Below, one piece after another: positions 45,101 through 56,127 of a stretch of DNA of 64,000 nt. Positions within the stretch are counted from its first letter, which is position 1. Every line of letters begins with the position of its first letter. A program made the translations under genes and the position numbers. Location: NCBI GenBank assembly GCA_037892935.1, contig JAYXKI010000009.1, positions 1,674,001-1,738,000 of the forward strand, in the 5' to 3' direction. This stretch comes from Phlebopus portentosus. Lineage: Eukaryota > Basidiomycota > Agaricomycetes > Boletales > Boletinellaceae. The notes under the pieces are model-generated. The model was not told the origin of the DNA and did not search any database. It saw only the letters and a program-made list of their open reading frames with translations.

Positions 45101-46403
45101 TTAAGCAGGCTGGCCACTAATGGCACAAGAAGCTTGATTCAGTGATGAAGAGCATAGGCTTCAAGTTAGTGCGCTGTGATTACAGCATTTGGGTGTACAG
45201 CAGAGATGAAGTGCGCATTATCGTTCCAGTCTATGTTGATGACATGACCATTGCTGTAAAGTCTAAGCAGCAGTATGAGTCTGTCAGAGATGAACTGGCC
45301 AAGCACTTTAAACTGCATGAGTTGGGCCCAACCTCATTCTTGCTAGGAGTCCATATTCAGAGAGACCGCTCTAAGCACTCTATCAGTCTGTCACAGAGAC
45401 AGTATATTATTGATGTGCTAGAGCGCTTCAGCATGAGCAACTATGGCACTGTTACTACTCCTCTCCCTGAGCAGAAGCTCAGCAAGGACATAGCTCCTAA
45501 GACCCCTGCAGAAACTGAATACATGAAGCAGGTGCCCTGCAAGCAATTAGTTGGTGCACTCATGTATTTAGCTATTGCTACTAGGCCAGATATTGCCTAT
45601 GCAGTTGGTGTCTTGGGATGCTTCAGTTCTAATCCTTGTCCAGCTCATTGGAAGGCAGCAAAGCATTTATGTTGCTATCTGCAGAGTACAAAGGATTTCA
45701 GATTGACTTATGCACCTGATCCTAAGTCCTCTGAGCTGTTCACTATCTTCTGTGATGCTGACCATGGAGGAAATGAGGATAATAGACGCTCTACAAGTGA
45801 GATAGTTGTCAAGATGGGAACTGGTGCTATCAGCCAGGCTAGCAAGTTGCAGCCCTTTGTCACTCTATCCACCACTGAAGCAGAATACATTTCTGCTGTT
45901 AGTGCAGGACAAGAGATTATGTGGCTGAGAAATCTCTTTACAGAGTTTGGCTACAAGTTTGATGCACCCTCTTCCCTGTACATTGATAACCAGTCTGCTC
46001 TGTCTGTGGCAAACAATCCTGAGCATCATGGATGCATGAAATACCTAGATCTGCGCTTCTACTGGTTGAGAGATGTTGTAGAGGCTGGTCATATCAAAGT
46101 GCATTACTTGCCCACTCAGACCATGCCAGCAGATATTATGACCAAAGCACTAAGCAAAGTAAAGGTGCAGGAGATGTGTAAGATGCTAGGATTATATTGA
46201 AGGAAGAAGTGTCAGATCAGAGGGGAGTGTTAGAAGTGTGATTCTGACACTCTTAGTATTTTGTAGTTTATTATTCTGTTTATATTCTTCCTTATGTCCA
46301 CTTTCTTGATCATGTGATGCTTATATAATCTTCTGTAAAAGCGGCACAGTCTATTGGTGAGTACTCTACATCAAGTGTACTCACCACTGGACTCAGTGGT
46401 CCC
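45101..46403 (+). mobile_element. Copia copy 5: RT-RNase H fragment with truncated LTR
   Basis: Starts inside RT at TTAAGCAGGCTGGCC, exactly at the end of copy 4's LTR, and carries a TAA in the GHQW motif, then an open frame (45142-46200) with VYVDDMTIA and RNase H to MLGLY. The purine tract is AGGGGAG (46221-46227 region, one G changed to A) and the LTR is cut at 46403. Confidence 0.88.
46228..46403 (+). repeat. Copia LTR, truncated short form (copy 5)
   Basis: Starts TGTTAGAAGTGTGATTC, has only one copy of the 52-bp unit like the LTR at 37723-37921, and stops after GGTCCC where inverted coding sequence begins, so the last 25 bp or so are missing. Confidence 0.88.
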
Positions 46404-48396
46404 ACCTGCTTTTATGTATTCAGTTTCTGCAGGGGTCTTAGGAGCCATGTCCTTGCTGAGCTTCTGCTCAGGGAGAGGAGTAGTAACAGTGCCACAGTTG
46501 CTCATGCTGAAGCGCTCTAGCACATCAATAATATACTGTCTCTGTGACAGACTGATAGAGTACTTGGAGCGGTCTCTCTGAATATGGACTCCTAGCAGGA
46601 ATGAGGTTGGGCCCAACTCATGCAGTTTAAAGTGCTTGGCCAGTTCATCTCTGACAGACTCATACTGCTGCTTAGACTTTACAGCAATGGTCATGTCATC
46701 AACATAGACTGGAATGATAATGCGCACTTCATCTCTGCTGTACACCCAAATGCTGTAATCACAGCGCACTAACTTGAAGCCCATGCTCTTCATCACTGAA
46801 TCAAGCTTCTTGTGCCATTGGTGGCCAGCCTGCTTAAGGCCATAAATTGACTTGATCAGCTTGAGAACAAATCCAGGGCCAAAGTAGTCCTCAAATCCTT
46901 CAGGCTGGTTCATGTAGACATCATGCTCCATCTCACCATTGAGGAAAGCAGTAGAGATATCAACACTATACAGCTCAAGGTCTTCAAATGCAGCTATTGC
47001 CAGGATGGCTCTAAGTGCAGCCCACTTGGCTGTAGGGGCAAACACCTGAGAGAACTCAAGACCTGGTTGCTGAGAGAAGAAGCCTTGCCTTATACCTGTC
47101 TACAGATCCATCTGCCTTGCGCTTGAGCTTAAACACCCATTTGCATCCAATGGGCTTTCTGCCAGGAGGTAGTCTGACTGGTTCAAATGTGCCATTCTCA
47201 ATCAGACTAATAAATTCCTCCATGGCTGCTTTCTCCCAGAGGTCTGCATCAGGACGTCCTTTGACCTTCCACTGATAGGGTTCAGGACTGATGTGTTGCA
47301 CATCTTGTGCAGAGAACACATGCTCAGCGCAATTAGATGACTGGAATGCATATTCTAGAGCATCTTTATAAGACAGATAGATGTCCTCTAGTCCTGCATT
47401 AGCACCAAAATCTATTAGGCCAGCAAACATCAGTGCTTCAGCTTGCAACTCCTCTTCTGACATGATGTCCAGTTCATCAGGTGAGTCACTGTCCATCTCA
47501 ACATCCTGCTCTGGCTGCTCTACAACATCTGGCTGAGCTGCAGAGTCAGTATCAGAAGCAGTGTCAGGTGCAGTGTCAGATATAGCTGGCTCTGCTGAGT
47601 TGAAGTTGAAGCACTGTGGTGGAGTAGGGGAGCCTGGCACACGTCTGGAAAGGCGCTGTCCAACATAGTCCACATCCCACCAGCCAGTGGTATGACGTCT
47701 AATAGGTCTCCACATTGGATCTGGCCACCAGGGAGAAGCAGGCCTTTGTTTCTTTGAGGCCTGCTCAGATAGCAGTGGTGAAGTAGTGTGTTCACGCTTT
47801 GGTGGATGAGTGGCTGGTGAAGGAGGATGATGTGGGGGACTGTGTGAAGGAGGACTAGGTGATGGATTAGGTGGAGGACTAGGTGTAGGTGTAGGTGTAG
47901 GCATAGGAGGATCTGCTGGATGCATAGGAGCAGGTGGTGGAGGAGGAGCTGGCAGAACATCAATAGCATCCTCTACTCCTCCCTGTTCTGGCAGGTCTTC
48001 TGTCTGTGTAGGCACATTCACTCTCAAGTCAACTGGGTTTCTAGATGTACCAGGGAAGACTCTCTCATCAAATTGAGCAGAGTCACTAATGACTTCCTTC
48101 CTGGTAAGTGGATTCCAGAACAACCAGCCTTTATAGTTAGAGGGGTAGCCTAGGAACACACATTTCTGTGTGTGGGACTGCAGCTGCTTGTGTTGATCTT
48201 TCTTCACAAGCACATAAGAGGTGCATCCAAATACACGCAAGTGAGAGACATCTGGCTTTGACTGGAACCAGAGCTCATAAGGTGTACTGGTAGACACAGC
48301 AGAGGTGGGAGAGCAGTTGTGTACATGTACAAATGCTGCCACTGCTTCCCACCAGAAGCTAGAGGGCAGGTGTGCTTCATTAAGCATAGTAGTAAT
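46404..48396 (-). mobile_element. Copia copy 6: inverted integrase-linker-RT fragment
   Basis: Read leftwards from 48396: MLNEAHLPSSFWWEAV (end of integrase), GYPSNYKGWLFWNPLTRKEV, the Pro-rich and acidic linker, and RT to the YVDD box and TPAETEY. A deletion of about 16 bp near 47085 (after YKARL) shifts the frame. The central purine tract is interrupted (GGGAGGAG). It is joined to copy 5 on the left and cut on the right by copy 7's LTR. Confidence 0.88.
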
Positions 48397-48648
48397 TGTT
48401 AGAAGTATGATTCTGACACTCTTAGTATTTTGTAGTTTATTGTTCTGTTTATATTCTTCCTTATGTCCGCTTTCTTGATCATGTGATGCTTATGTAATCT
48501 CCTGTAAAAGCGGCACAGTCCATTGGTGAGTACTCTACATCAAGTGTACTCACCACTGGACTCAGGTATGTAGTTAGACTGCTAATATACATCAAGTGTA
48601 CTCACCACTGGACTCAGTGGTCCCTTGCTGGATTTGTGTGATCTAACA
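48397..48648 (+). repeat. Copia 5' LTR (copy 7)
   Basis: 252 bp, TGTTAGA to TCTAACA. Arms TCCATTGGTGAGTAC (48519-48533) and GTACTCACCACTGGA (48546-48560) pair with one mismatch. A 29-nt block at 48537-48565 recurs at 48589-48617, period 52. Confidence 0.95.
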
Positions 48649-48659
48649 GGTTATGAGCC
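48649..48659 (+). other. Primer binding site, half-tRNA type (copy 7)
   Basis: GGTTATGAGCC directly after the LTR, as in copies 4 and (inverted) 10. Confidence 0.75.
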
Positions 48660-48889
48660 TTGAGCTCTAGCTGTCTGCACTGCCGCATTTTTGAGTTTTT
48701 GGGTTTGGAGAGCTGCTGCTGTTGTCAGAGAAGCTTTTGGTGTTCTGGACTGGCCTTTTGGTGTGTTCCTAGTGTTCCCATCATCTTCTGCACCCTTCTG
48801 TGCAGTTTCCACAGTCCCAGAGCCCTCTGCCTTCTTCTTTGGCCTTTATTAGTGCCAAATCTCCCCAAAACTCCGCCGCTTGATTGCTC

Positions 48890-49400
48890 CACAACCATCC
48901 AGCCGTTTTCGACGCCCTTTGGCACGTTTACTCGGCCCATATAGGCCTACTGTCCTGCCGAGTTTCAGCCTGATCCGTTGCGATTTGACACCGCTATAGC
49001 CCTATCACTTTTGGCTATTTTCGAAGTTGCATTGCCTATCCCGGGTGAACCGCTGATCCGTTTCTCACGAAATTTGGCACGTCTATTTGGCCTATTTCCA
49101 CGTCCCCTGTCGCGAAGTTTCAGCCAAATCGGTCAAGAACTCGCCGACTTATTGAAGGATCTTTGTTTTGCACCCTATTTTGGCAACTTTCGATTTTCTC
49201 GGCAACCGCTGATCCGATCCGGACGCCCTTTGGTGTGCATACGGCTCCCATACCTGTGCATACTTCCACCAAGTTTCAGCCTGAGCGGCCGCGGTTTAAC
49301 TGCGCTGTGGGCTATTCTTGTGCCGACGGAAATCGTCGATTGCTGCCGATCCGCTGATCCGATCCGCGTGCTCTTTGCACCGTTCGATTCCGCTCGTCGT
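48890..49400 (+). repeat. Leader tandem repeats, about 156-bp period
   Basis: In the untranslated leader, AGTTTCAGCC recurs at 48961, 49116 and 49272, CCGCTGATCCG at 49050, 49206 and 49351, and CCCTTTGG at 48915 and 49226. This gives three to four diverged units of about 156 bp. The same arrangement is in copies 4, 10 and 11. The period is a multiple of three, which explains a long stop-free frame here that has no ATG. Confidence 0.8.
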
Positions 49401-49834
49401 CCTCTATCTGCGTGCCAATTTGCGCACCGTTCCGCCCATCCGTTCCCTCTCTGTGCTGCATTTTGTGTCTGGCAGCTCTGGTGTTAATTGGTGTGTGGCT
49501 CCATCACTGTTGTTGGATCAGCCTAGCCTACAGACTGTGAAGCTTGCCTGCCCGGCCTTAGTTCGCTGGTTGTAGTCACTCTTTGAGTGTCTACTTAAGC
49601 CTAGAGCCTCTCTCAGTTAGCGGTGCCTGCGGGGTCTTAGCAGACCAACAGACCAGCACTGTCTTGCGGCAAATCTGTGTATACTTCAGTGACTGTAGAA
49701 GACTGCACTGGTTGGCATTGATCTGTCACCTCCAGGCATAAATTTGTTAGCGCTCTCTCCCTCATTGCTCTCTTACTGCTTATTTCTTCTAAGCATCATC
49801 TGTCCACTCTCATCCACACCTCATTTCAACTATC

Positions 49835-52800
49835 ATGTCTGATCCTGTCACCTCTGAGACGCTATCCACTATCACCAAGCTCAATGACAGCAATTACTCT
49901 GTCTGGAAGCATGATATGCGTGCTGCACTTCAAGTCAAGAAGTTGTGGCGCCTGACCTCTGGTCAGGAAGCTAAGCCTAGTGCTCCAGCAGAGGCTGTCC
50001 AGCTCTGGGAAGAGAAGGCTGAGCAAGCTGCAGGCCTGATCTATCAGAGAATTGAGCATAGCATGCAGGTTATGGTGCAGGACTACATGGATGATCCAGT
50101 CAAGATGTGGACTGAGCTTCAGAAGATCAATGAGCAGGACAACCCAGCTGCGCGCTTTAATGCCTATGATGAGTTCTTCAACATCACCAAGAAGGAAGAT
50201 GAGTCCCTCACCAATCTGGTGAGCAGGGTTGAGCTAGCACTGCACAAGATCAGAAGCACTCGTTCTAGCACCCTCAAACTTGAGGAGTTTGAGAATGAGC
50301 TTGCATGTGCATGTCTGATTCGTGCTCTTCCTGAGGACTATGCTTCCTTTCGCTCTGCAGTGCTCCTTATGAAGGAATTCAAGTGGAATAACCTTAAGGA
50401 GGCATTTGCCCAAGAGCAGCAGAACCGTCAAGAGCGCATTCAGCTTCAGCCCCAGGCCATGTTCACATCCACTAGTAGTGCTGTAAAGCCTATCTCCTCT
50501 CAAGGTGTCACTTGCACCTTCTGTGGTATTCCTAAGCACACAGAGGAGAACTGCTATATGAAGCAGGCAGCTTCTAAGGATGCACATGTCAGGGCTAAGA
50601 AGAACAGGGAAGAGAAGAGGAGGAAGGGCAGGAAGGGCCAGAAGGCCCATGTTGCTCAACAAGATGAATCTGCTGAATCTGCTGAATTTGCTGGCAATGC
50701 AAGTGCTCTTGACTACACCAATCCCCATTCACCTCTTATCCCAGATGCAGGAACTGACTGGATTGCTGACACAGGTGCCACTTGCCACATGACTCCACAT
50801 CGTCATTGGTTCACCAAATACTCAACAAATCACACCCCTATTCGTTTAGCCAACAACCAAGTTATTTATTCAGTTGGCATTGGCACAGTGCGCTTTCAGC
50901 CTGTAGTTGGTGGCAAACCTGGACAGTTACTTGAATTTGAGCGTGTACTTCATGTTCCTGATCTCAGAAACAATCTCCTCTCAGTCCTGTATTTGACTCG
51001 TTCCAAATCATATGTTGTCACCATTCACCATAACAAGATGCTTTTCCATCGTCATGGAACAGTTCTTTTCACTGCAAACATCACCTCTTACAATGCAGCA
51101 ACTCTCAATGGCCATATTGTCCCTACCATTGCTTATGCTGCATTCACCAGCACCTGTCCACTTGACACTACACTTTGGCACAGGCGCTTTGCACATCTCA
51201 ATCATGGTGATGTAAACAGGTTGATGACTGAGGAGCTAGTCAAAGGAATGGTTGTCAAATCCAAGAGCACTCCAGATCCTATCTGTGAACCTTGCATTGC
51301 TGGCAAGCAGCACAGGTCTAATGTCTCCAAACTTGCATCTCACAGAGCTTCTGGTCTCCTCCAATTGGTTCACTCTGATGTTCATGGTCCATTGCCTGTT
51401 CAATCTAGACATGGCTTTAAATATTGGATCACCTTCATTGATGATTACAGCCGCTACTGGGCTGTTCTCCCATTGAAGAAGAAGAGTGATGCATTTGCTG
51501 CTTCAAGCAATTTAAGGCCTATGCAGAGAACCAGTTAGGAGTGAAGATCAAAGCCACTCGTGATGATAAAGGTGGAGAATATGTGTCTAAGGAATGGGAC
51601 CAGTTCTGTATTACTGCAGGCATCCACAGACAGCACACTATTAGAGATGAACCTCATCAGAATGGTGTTGCAGAGCGTGCTAACAGGACACTTGCAGAGG
51701 GCATTACTACTATGCTTAATGAAGCACACCTGCCCTCTAGCTTCTGGTGGGATGCAGTGGCAGCATTTGTACATGTACACAACCGCTCTCCCACCTCTGC
51801 TGTGTCTGCCAGTACACCCTATGAGCTCTGGTTCCAGTCAAAGCCAGATGTCTCTCACTTGCGTGTATTTGGATGCACCTCTTATGTGCTTGTGAAGAAA
51901 GATCAACACAAGCAGCTGCAGTCCCACACACAGAAATGTGTGTTCCTAGGCTATCCCTCTAACTATAAAGGCTGGTTGTTCTGGAATCCACTTACCAGGA
52001 AGGAAGTCATTAGTGACTCTGCTCAATTTGATGAGAGAGTCTTCCCTGGTACATCTAGAAACCCAGTTGACTTGAGGGTGAATATGCCTACACAGACAGA
52101 AGACCTGCCAGAACAGGGGGAGTAGAGGATGCTATTGATGTTCTGCCAGCTCCTCCTCCACCACCTGCTCCTATGCATCCAGCAGATCCTCCTATGCCTA
52201 CACCTACACCTACACCTAGTCCTCCACCCAATCCATCACCTAGTCCTCCTTCACACAGTCCCCTACATCATCCTCCTTCACCAGCCACTCATCCACCAAA
52301 GCGTGAACACACTACTTCACCACTGCTATCTGAGCAGGCCTCAAAGAAACAAAGGCCTGCTTCTCCCTGGTGGCCAGATCCAATGTGGAGACCTATTAGA
52401 CGTCATACCACTGGCTGGTGGGATGTGGACTATGTTGGACAGCGCCTTCCCAGACGTGTGCCAGGCTCCCCTATTCCACCACAGCGCTTCAACTTCAACT
52501 CAGCAGAGCCAACTGTATCTGACACTGCACCTGACACTGCTTCTGATACTGACTCTGCAGCTCAGCCAGATGTTGTAGAGCAGCCAGAGCAGGATGTTGA
52601 GATGGACAGTGACTCACCTGATGAACTGGACATCATGTCAGAAGAGGAGTTGCAAGCTGAAGCACTGATGTTTGCTGGCCTAATGGATTTTGGTGCTAAT
52701 GCAGGACTAGAGGACATCTATCTGTCTTATGAAGATGCTCTGGAATATGCATTCCAGTCATCTAATTGCGCTGAGCATGTGTTCTCTGCACAAGATGTGC

Positions 52801-54374
52801 AACACATCAGTCCTGAACCCTATCAGTGGAAGGACATCAAAGGACGTCCTGATGCAGACCTCTGGGAGAAAGCAGCCATGGAGGAATTTATCAGTCTGAT
52901 TGAGAATGGCACATTTGAACCAGTCAGACTACCTCCTGGCAGAAAGCCCATTGGATGCAGATGGGTGTTCAAGCTCAAGCGCAAGGCAGATGGATCTGTA
53001 GACAGGTACAAGGCAAGGCTGGTAGCCAAGGGCTTCTCTCAGCAACCAGGTCTTGAGTTCTCTCAGGTGTTTGCCCCTACAGCCAAGTGGGCTGCACTTA
53101 GAGCTATCCTGGCAATAGCTGCATTTGAAGACCTTGAGCTGTATAGTGTTGATATCTCTACTGCTTTCCTCAATAGTGAGATGGAGCATGATGTCTACAT
53201 GAACCAGCCTGAAGGATTTGAGGACTACTTTGGCCCTGGATTTGTTCTCAAGCTGATCAAGTCAATTTATGGCCTTAAGCAAGCTGGCCACCAATGACAC
53301 AAGAAGCTTGATTCAGTGATGAAGAGCATAGGCTTCAAGTTAGTGCGCTGTGATTACAGCATTTGGGTGTACAGCAGAGATGAAGTGCATATCATCATTC
53401 CAGTCTATGTTGATGACATGACCATTGCTGTAAAGTCTAAGCAGCAGTATGAGTCTGTCAGAGATGAACTGGCCAAGCACTTTAAACTGCATGAGTTGGG
53501 CCCAACCTCATTCCTGCTAGGAGTCTATATTCAGAGAGACCGCTCCAAGCACTCTATCAGTCTGTCACAGAGACAGTATATTATTGATGTGCTAGAGCGC
53601 TTCAGCATGAGCAACTGTGGCACTGTTACTACTCCTCTCCCTGAGCAGAAGCTCAGCAAGGACATGGCTCCTAAGACCCCTGCAGAAACTGAATACATGA
53701 AGCAGGTGCCCTACAAGCAATTGGTTGGTGCACTCATGTACTTAGCTATTGCTACTAGGCCAGATATTGCCTATGCAGTTGGTGTCTTGGGACGCTTCAG
53801 TTCTAATCCTGGTCCAGCTCATTGGAAGGCAGCAAAGCATCTATGTCGCTATTTGCAGGGTACAAAGGATTTCAGGTTGACTTATGCACCTGATCCTAAG
53901 TCCTCTGAGCTGTTCACTACCTTCTGTGATGCTGACCATGGAGGAAATGAGGATAACAGACGGTCCACAAGTGGGATGGTTGTCAAGATGGGAACTGGTG
54001 CTATCAGCTGGGCTAGCAAGTTGCAGCCCTTTGTGACTCTATCCACCACTGAAGCAGAATACATTGCTGCTGTTAGTGCAGGACAAGAGATTATGTGGCT
54101 GAGAAATCTCTTTACAGAGTTTGGCTACAAATTTGATACACCCTCTTCCCTGTACATTGATAACCAGTCTGCTCTGTCTGTGGCAAACAATCCTGAGCAT
54201 CATGGACGCATGAAACACCTAGATCTGCGCTTCTACTGGTTGAGAGATGTTGTAGAGGCTGGTCATATCAAAGTGCATTACTTGCCCACTCAGACCATGC
54301 CAGCAGACATTATGACCAAAGCACTAAGCAGAGTAAAGGTGCAGGAGATGTGTAAGATGCTGGGATTATGTTGA
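49835..54374 (+). pseudogene. Copia copy 7 gag-pol, two frameshifts and one stop
   Basis: Gag begins MSDPVTSETLSTITKLNDSN and contains a UBN2-type capsid region and zinc knuckle CTFCGIPKHTEENC. The protease reads WIADTGATCHMTP. The preIN zinc region is WHRRFAHLNHGDV with CEPC; integrase has VHSDVHGPL, a second Asp in RDDKGGEY, and Glu in NGVAERANRTLAE. The first frame runs 49835-51538; a missing C near 51500 shifts to 51541-52125, and a missing G near 52116 shifts to the RT frame, which is open to TGA 53295-53297 and then to 54374. RT has VYVDDMTIA; RNase H has FCDADHGG, STTEAEYIAA and YIDNQSALSV. Restoring nothing, the copy cannot make a complete polyprotein. Confidence 0.92.
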
Positions 54375-54392
54375 AGGAAGAAGTGTCAGATC

Positions 54393-54401
54393 AGGGGGGA
54401 G
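54393..54401 (+). other. Polypurine tract (copy 7)
   Basis: AGGGGGGAG immediately before the 3' LTR, the expected plus-strand primer. Confidence 0.85.
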
Positions 54402-54653
54402 TGTTAGAAGTGTGATTCTGACACTCTTAGTATTTTGTAGTTTATTGTTCTGTTTATATTCTTCCTTATGTCCGCTTTCTTGATCATGTGATGCTTATGT
54501 AATCTCCTGTAAAAGCAGCACAGTCCATTGGTGAGTACTCTACATCAAGTGTACTCACCACTGGACTCAGGTATGTAGTTAGACTGCTAATATACATCAA
54601 GTGTACTCACCACTGGACTCAGTGGTCCCTTGCTGGATTTGTGTGATCTAATA
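54402..54653 (+). repeat. Copia 3' LTR (copy 7), followed by a primer site
   Basis: 252 bp ending TCTAATA. It is followed by GGTTATGAGCCTTG (54654-54667), the sequence that normally follows a 5' LTR, so this LTR also bordered a second, mostly lost element. Confidence 0.92.
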
Positions 54654-54667
54654 GGTTATGAGCCTTG

Positions 54668-54825
54668 TGATCTGTAGTTGAGAAAGCTGACTAAGCCTTG
54701 GATTATGGGAGGGTGTTAGGATTATATAATCCTCAGCTTACTCAGACTATGAGTTATTCCCTGCTTAGTAGCAATATGGACCCTGAACTCATAAGCTGGT
54801 AATGTCAATCTAAAGTGATCAACCT
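54668..54825. other. Unassigned island with a candidate foreign LTR start
   Basis: 158 bp unlike the copia family. GATTATGGGAGGG is followed by TGTTAGGATTATATAATCCT; 54718-54733 is a perfect 16-bp palindrome. A purine run followed by TGTTAG is how the copia family joins its 3' LTR, so this may be the end of an unrelated LTR element. Confidence 0.35.
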
Positions 54826-54898
54826 GGCTAGATAGCTTAGTGGTGAAAGCATCTGGTATATACTCAGGAGATCCTAGGTTCAATCCCTAGTCTGGCCG
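54826..54898 (+). tRNA. tRNA-like gene or tRNA-derived SINE head, anticodon position TAT
   Basis: 73 nt fold as a full cloverleaf: acceptor GGCTAGA/TCTGGCC (one GT pair), D arm GCTT/AAGC with loop AGTGGTGA, anticodon arm TCTGG/TCAGG with loop TATATAC, variable AGATC, T arm CTAGG/CCTAG with loop TTCAATC, discriminator G. Box A TAGCTTAGTGG and box B GGTTCAATCCC fit Pol III promoters. Position 33 is A instead of the nearly invariant T, and two anticodon-stem pairs are wobble, so it is more likely a decayed tRNA or SINE head than a working tRNA-Ile(UAU). Confidence 0.6.
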
Positions 54899-54921
54899 GT
54901 CACCTGTTTTCAACTCTTAAT

Positions 54922-56075
54922 ACAAATGCTGCCACTGCATCCCACCAGAAGCTAGAGGGCAGGTGTGCTTCATTAAGCATAGTAGTAATGCTCTCTGCAA
55001 GTGTCCTGTTAGCACGCTCTGCAACACCATTCTGATGAGGTTCATCTCTAATAGTGTGCTGTCTGTGGATGCCTGCAGTAATACAGAACTGGTCCCATTC
55101 CTTAGACACATACTCTCCACCTTTATCATCACGAGTGGCTTTGATCTTCACTCCTAACTGGTTCTCTACATAGGCCTTAAATTGCTTGAAGGCAGCAAAT
55201 GCATCACTCTTCTTCTTCAATGGGAGAACAGCCCAGTAGCAGCTGTAATCATCAATGAAGGTGATCTAATATTTAACACCATGTCTAGGTTGGACAGGCA
55301 ATGGACTATGAACATCAGAGTGAACTAATTGGAGAAGACCAGAAGCTCTGTGAGATGCAAGTTTAGAGACATTAGACCTGTGCTGCTTGCCAGCAATGCA
55401 AGGTTCACAGATAGGATCTGGAGTGCTCTTGGATTTGACAACCATTCCTTTGACTAGCTCCTCAGTCATCAACCTGTTTACATCACCATGATTGAGATGT
55501 GCAAAGCGCCTGTGCCAAAGTGTAGTGTCAAGTGGACAGGTGCTGGTGAATGCAGCATAAGCAATGGTAGGGACAATATGGCCATTGAGAGTTGCTGCAT
55601 TGTAAGAGGTGATGTTTGCAGTGAAAAGAACTGTTCCATGACAATGGAAAAGCATCTTGTTATGGTGAATGGTGACAACATATGATTTGGAACGAGTCAA
55701 ATACAGGACTGAGAGGAGATTGTTTCTGAGATCAGGAATATAAAGTATATGCTCAAATTCAAGTAACTGTCCATGTTTGCCACCAACTACAGGCTGAAAG
55801 TGCACTATGCCAATGCCAACTGATTAAATAACTTGGTTGTTTGCCAAACGAATAAGGGTGTGATTTGTTGAGTATTTAGTGAACTAATGATGATATGGAG
55901 TCATGTGGCAAGTGGCACCTGTGTCAGCAATCCAGTCAGTTCCTGCATCTGGGATAAGAGGTGAATGGGGATTGGTGTAAGACTTGCATTGGCAAATTGA
56001 ATGGGGATTGGTGTAGTCAAGAGCACTTGCATTGCCAGCAAATTCAGCAGATTCAGCAGATTCATCTTGTTCAGT
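54922..56075 (-). mobile_element. Copia copy 9: inverted integrase-protease fragment
   Basis: Read leftwards from about 56075: end of gag (QDESAESAEFAGNASALDYT), a 37-bp imperfect tandem duplication around TACACCAATCCCCATTCA, protease, preIN region and integrase to WWDAVAAFV, where the match ends at 54922. It carries the same TAG after KY and the same Arg-to-Cys change as copy 3. Confidence 0.85.
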
Positions 56076-56127
56076 CATCAAGTTCACATCACTATGAAGG
56101 TGTATGGGCCTTCTGGCCCTTCCTGCC
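56076..56127 (-). mobile_element. Patchwork of two short copia fragments
   Basis: About 28 bp resembling the preIN segment (CAGTCATCAA then a CACATCACTATGA-like run) are followed by 24 bp of gag sequence (56104-56127, plus-strand ATGGGCCTTCTGGCCC). They join copy 9 to the RNase H of copy 10, with no LTR at either junction. Confidence 0.65.

Larger units (their letters stand above)
48397..54653 (+). mobile_element. Copia copy 7: LTR-to-LTR element, 6257 bp, with all domains
   Basis: The LTRs (48397-48648, 54402-54653) differ at three transitions by eye. The primer site is 48649-48659, the leader has 156-bp repeats, gag starts at ATG 49835, and all domains are present. It is disabled by a one-base deletion near 51500, one G lost from the central purine tract near 52116, and TGG to TGA at 53295-53297. 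The flanks (GTAAT, GGTTA) are not a target duplication. Confidence 0.93.

Noticed and set aside
39455..45105. Target-site duplication around copy 4
   Set aside because: ACCTA on the left and TTAAG on the right do not match; the same search at copy 7 (GTAAT, GGTTA) also failed.
48978..49487. A 169-codon stop-free frame in the copia leader, also at 40041-40550 and (minus) 60918-61427
   Set aside because: It has no ATG; it would begin at TTG. Its length follows from tandem repeats whose period is a multiple of three, and differences between copies fall at CpG transitions that change residues freely.
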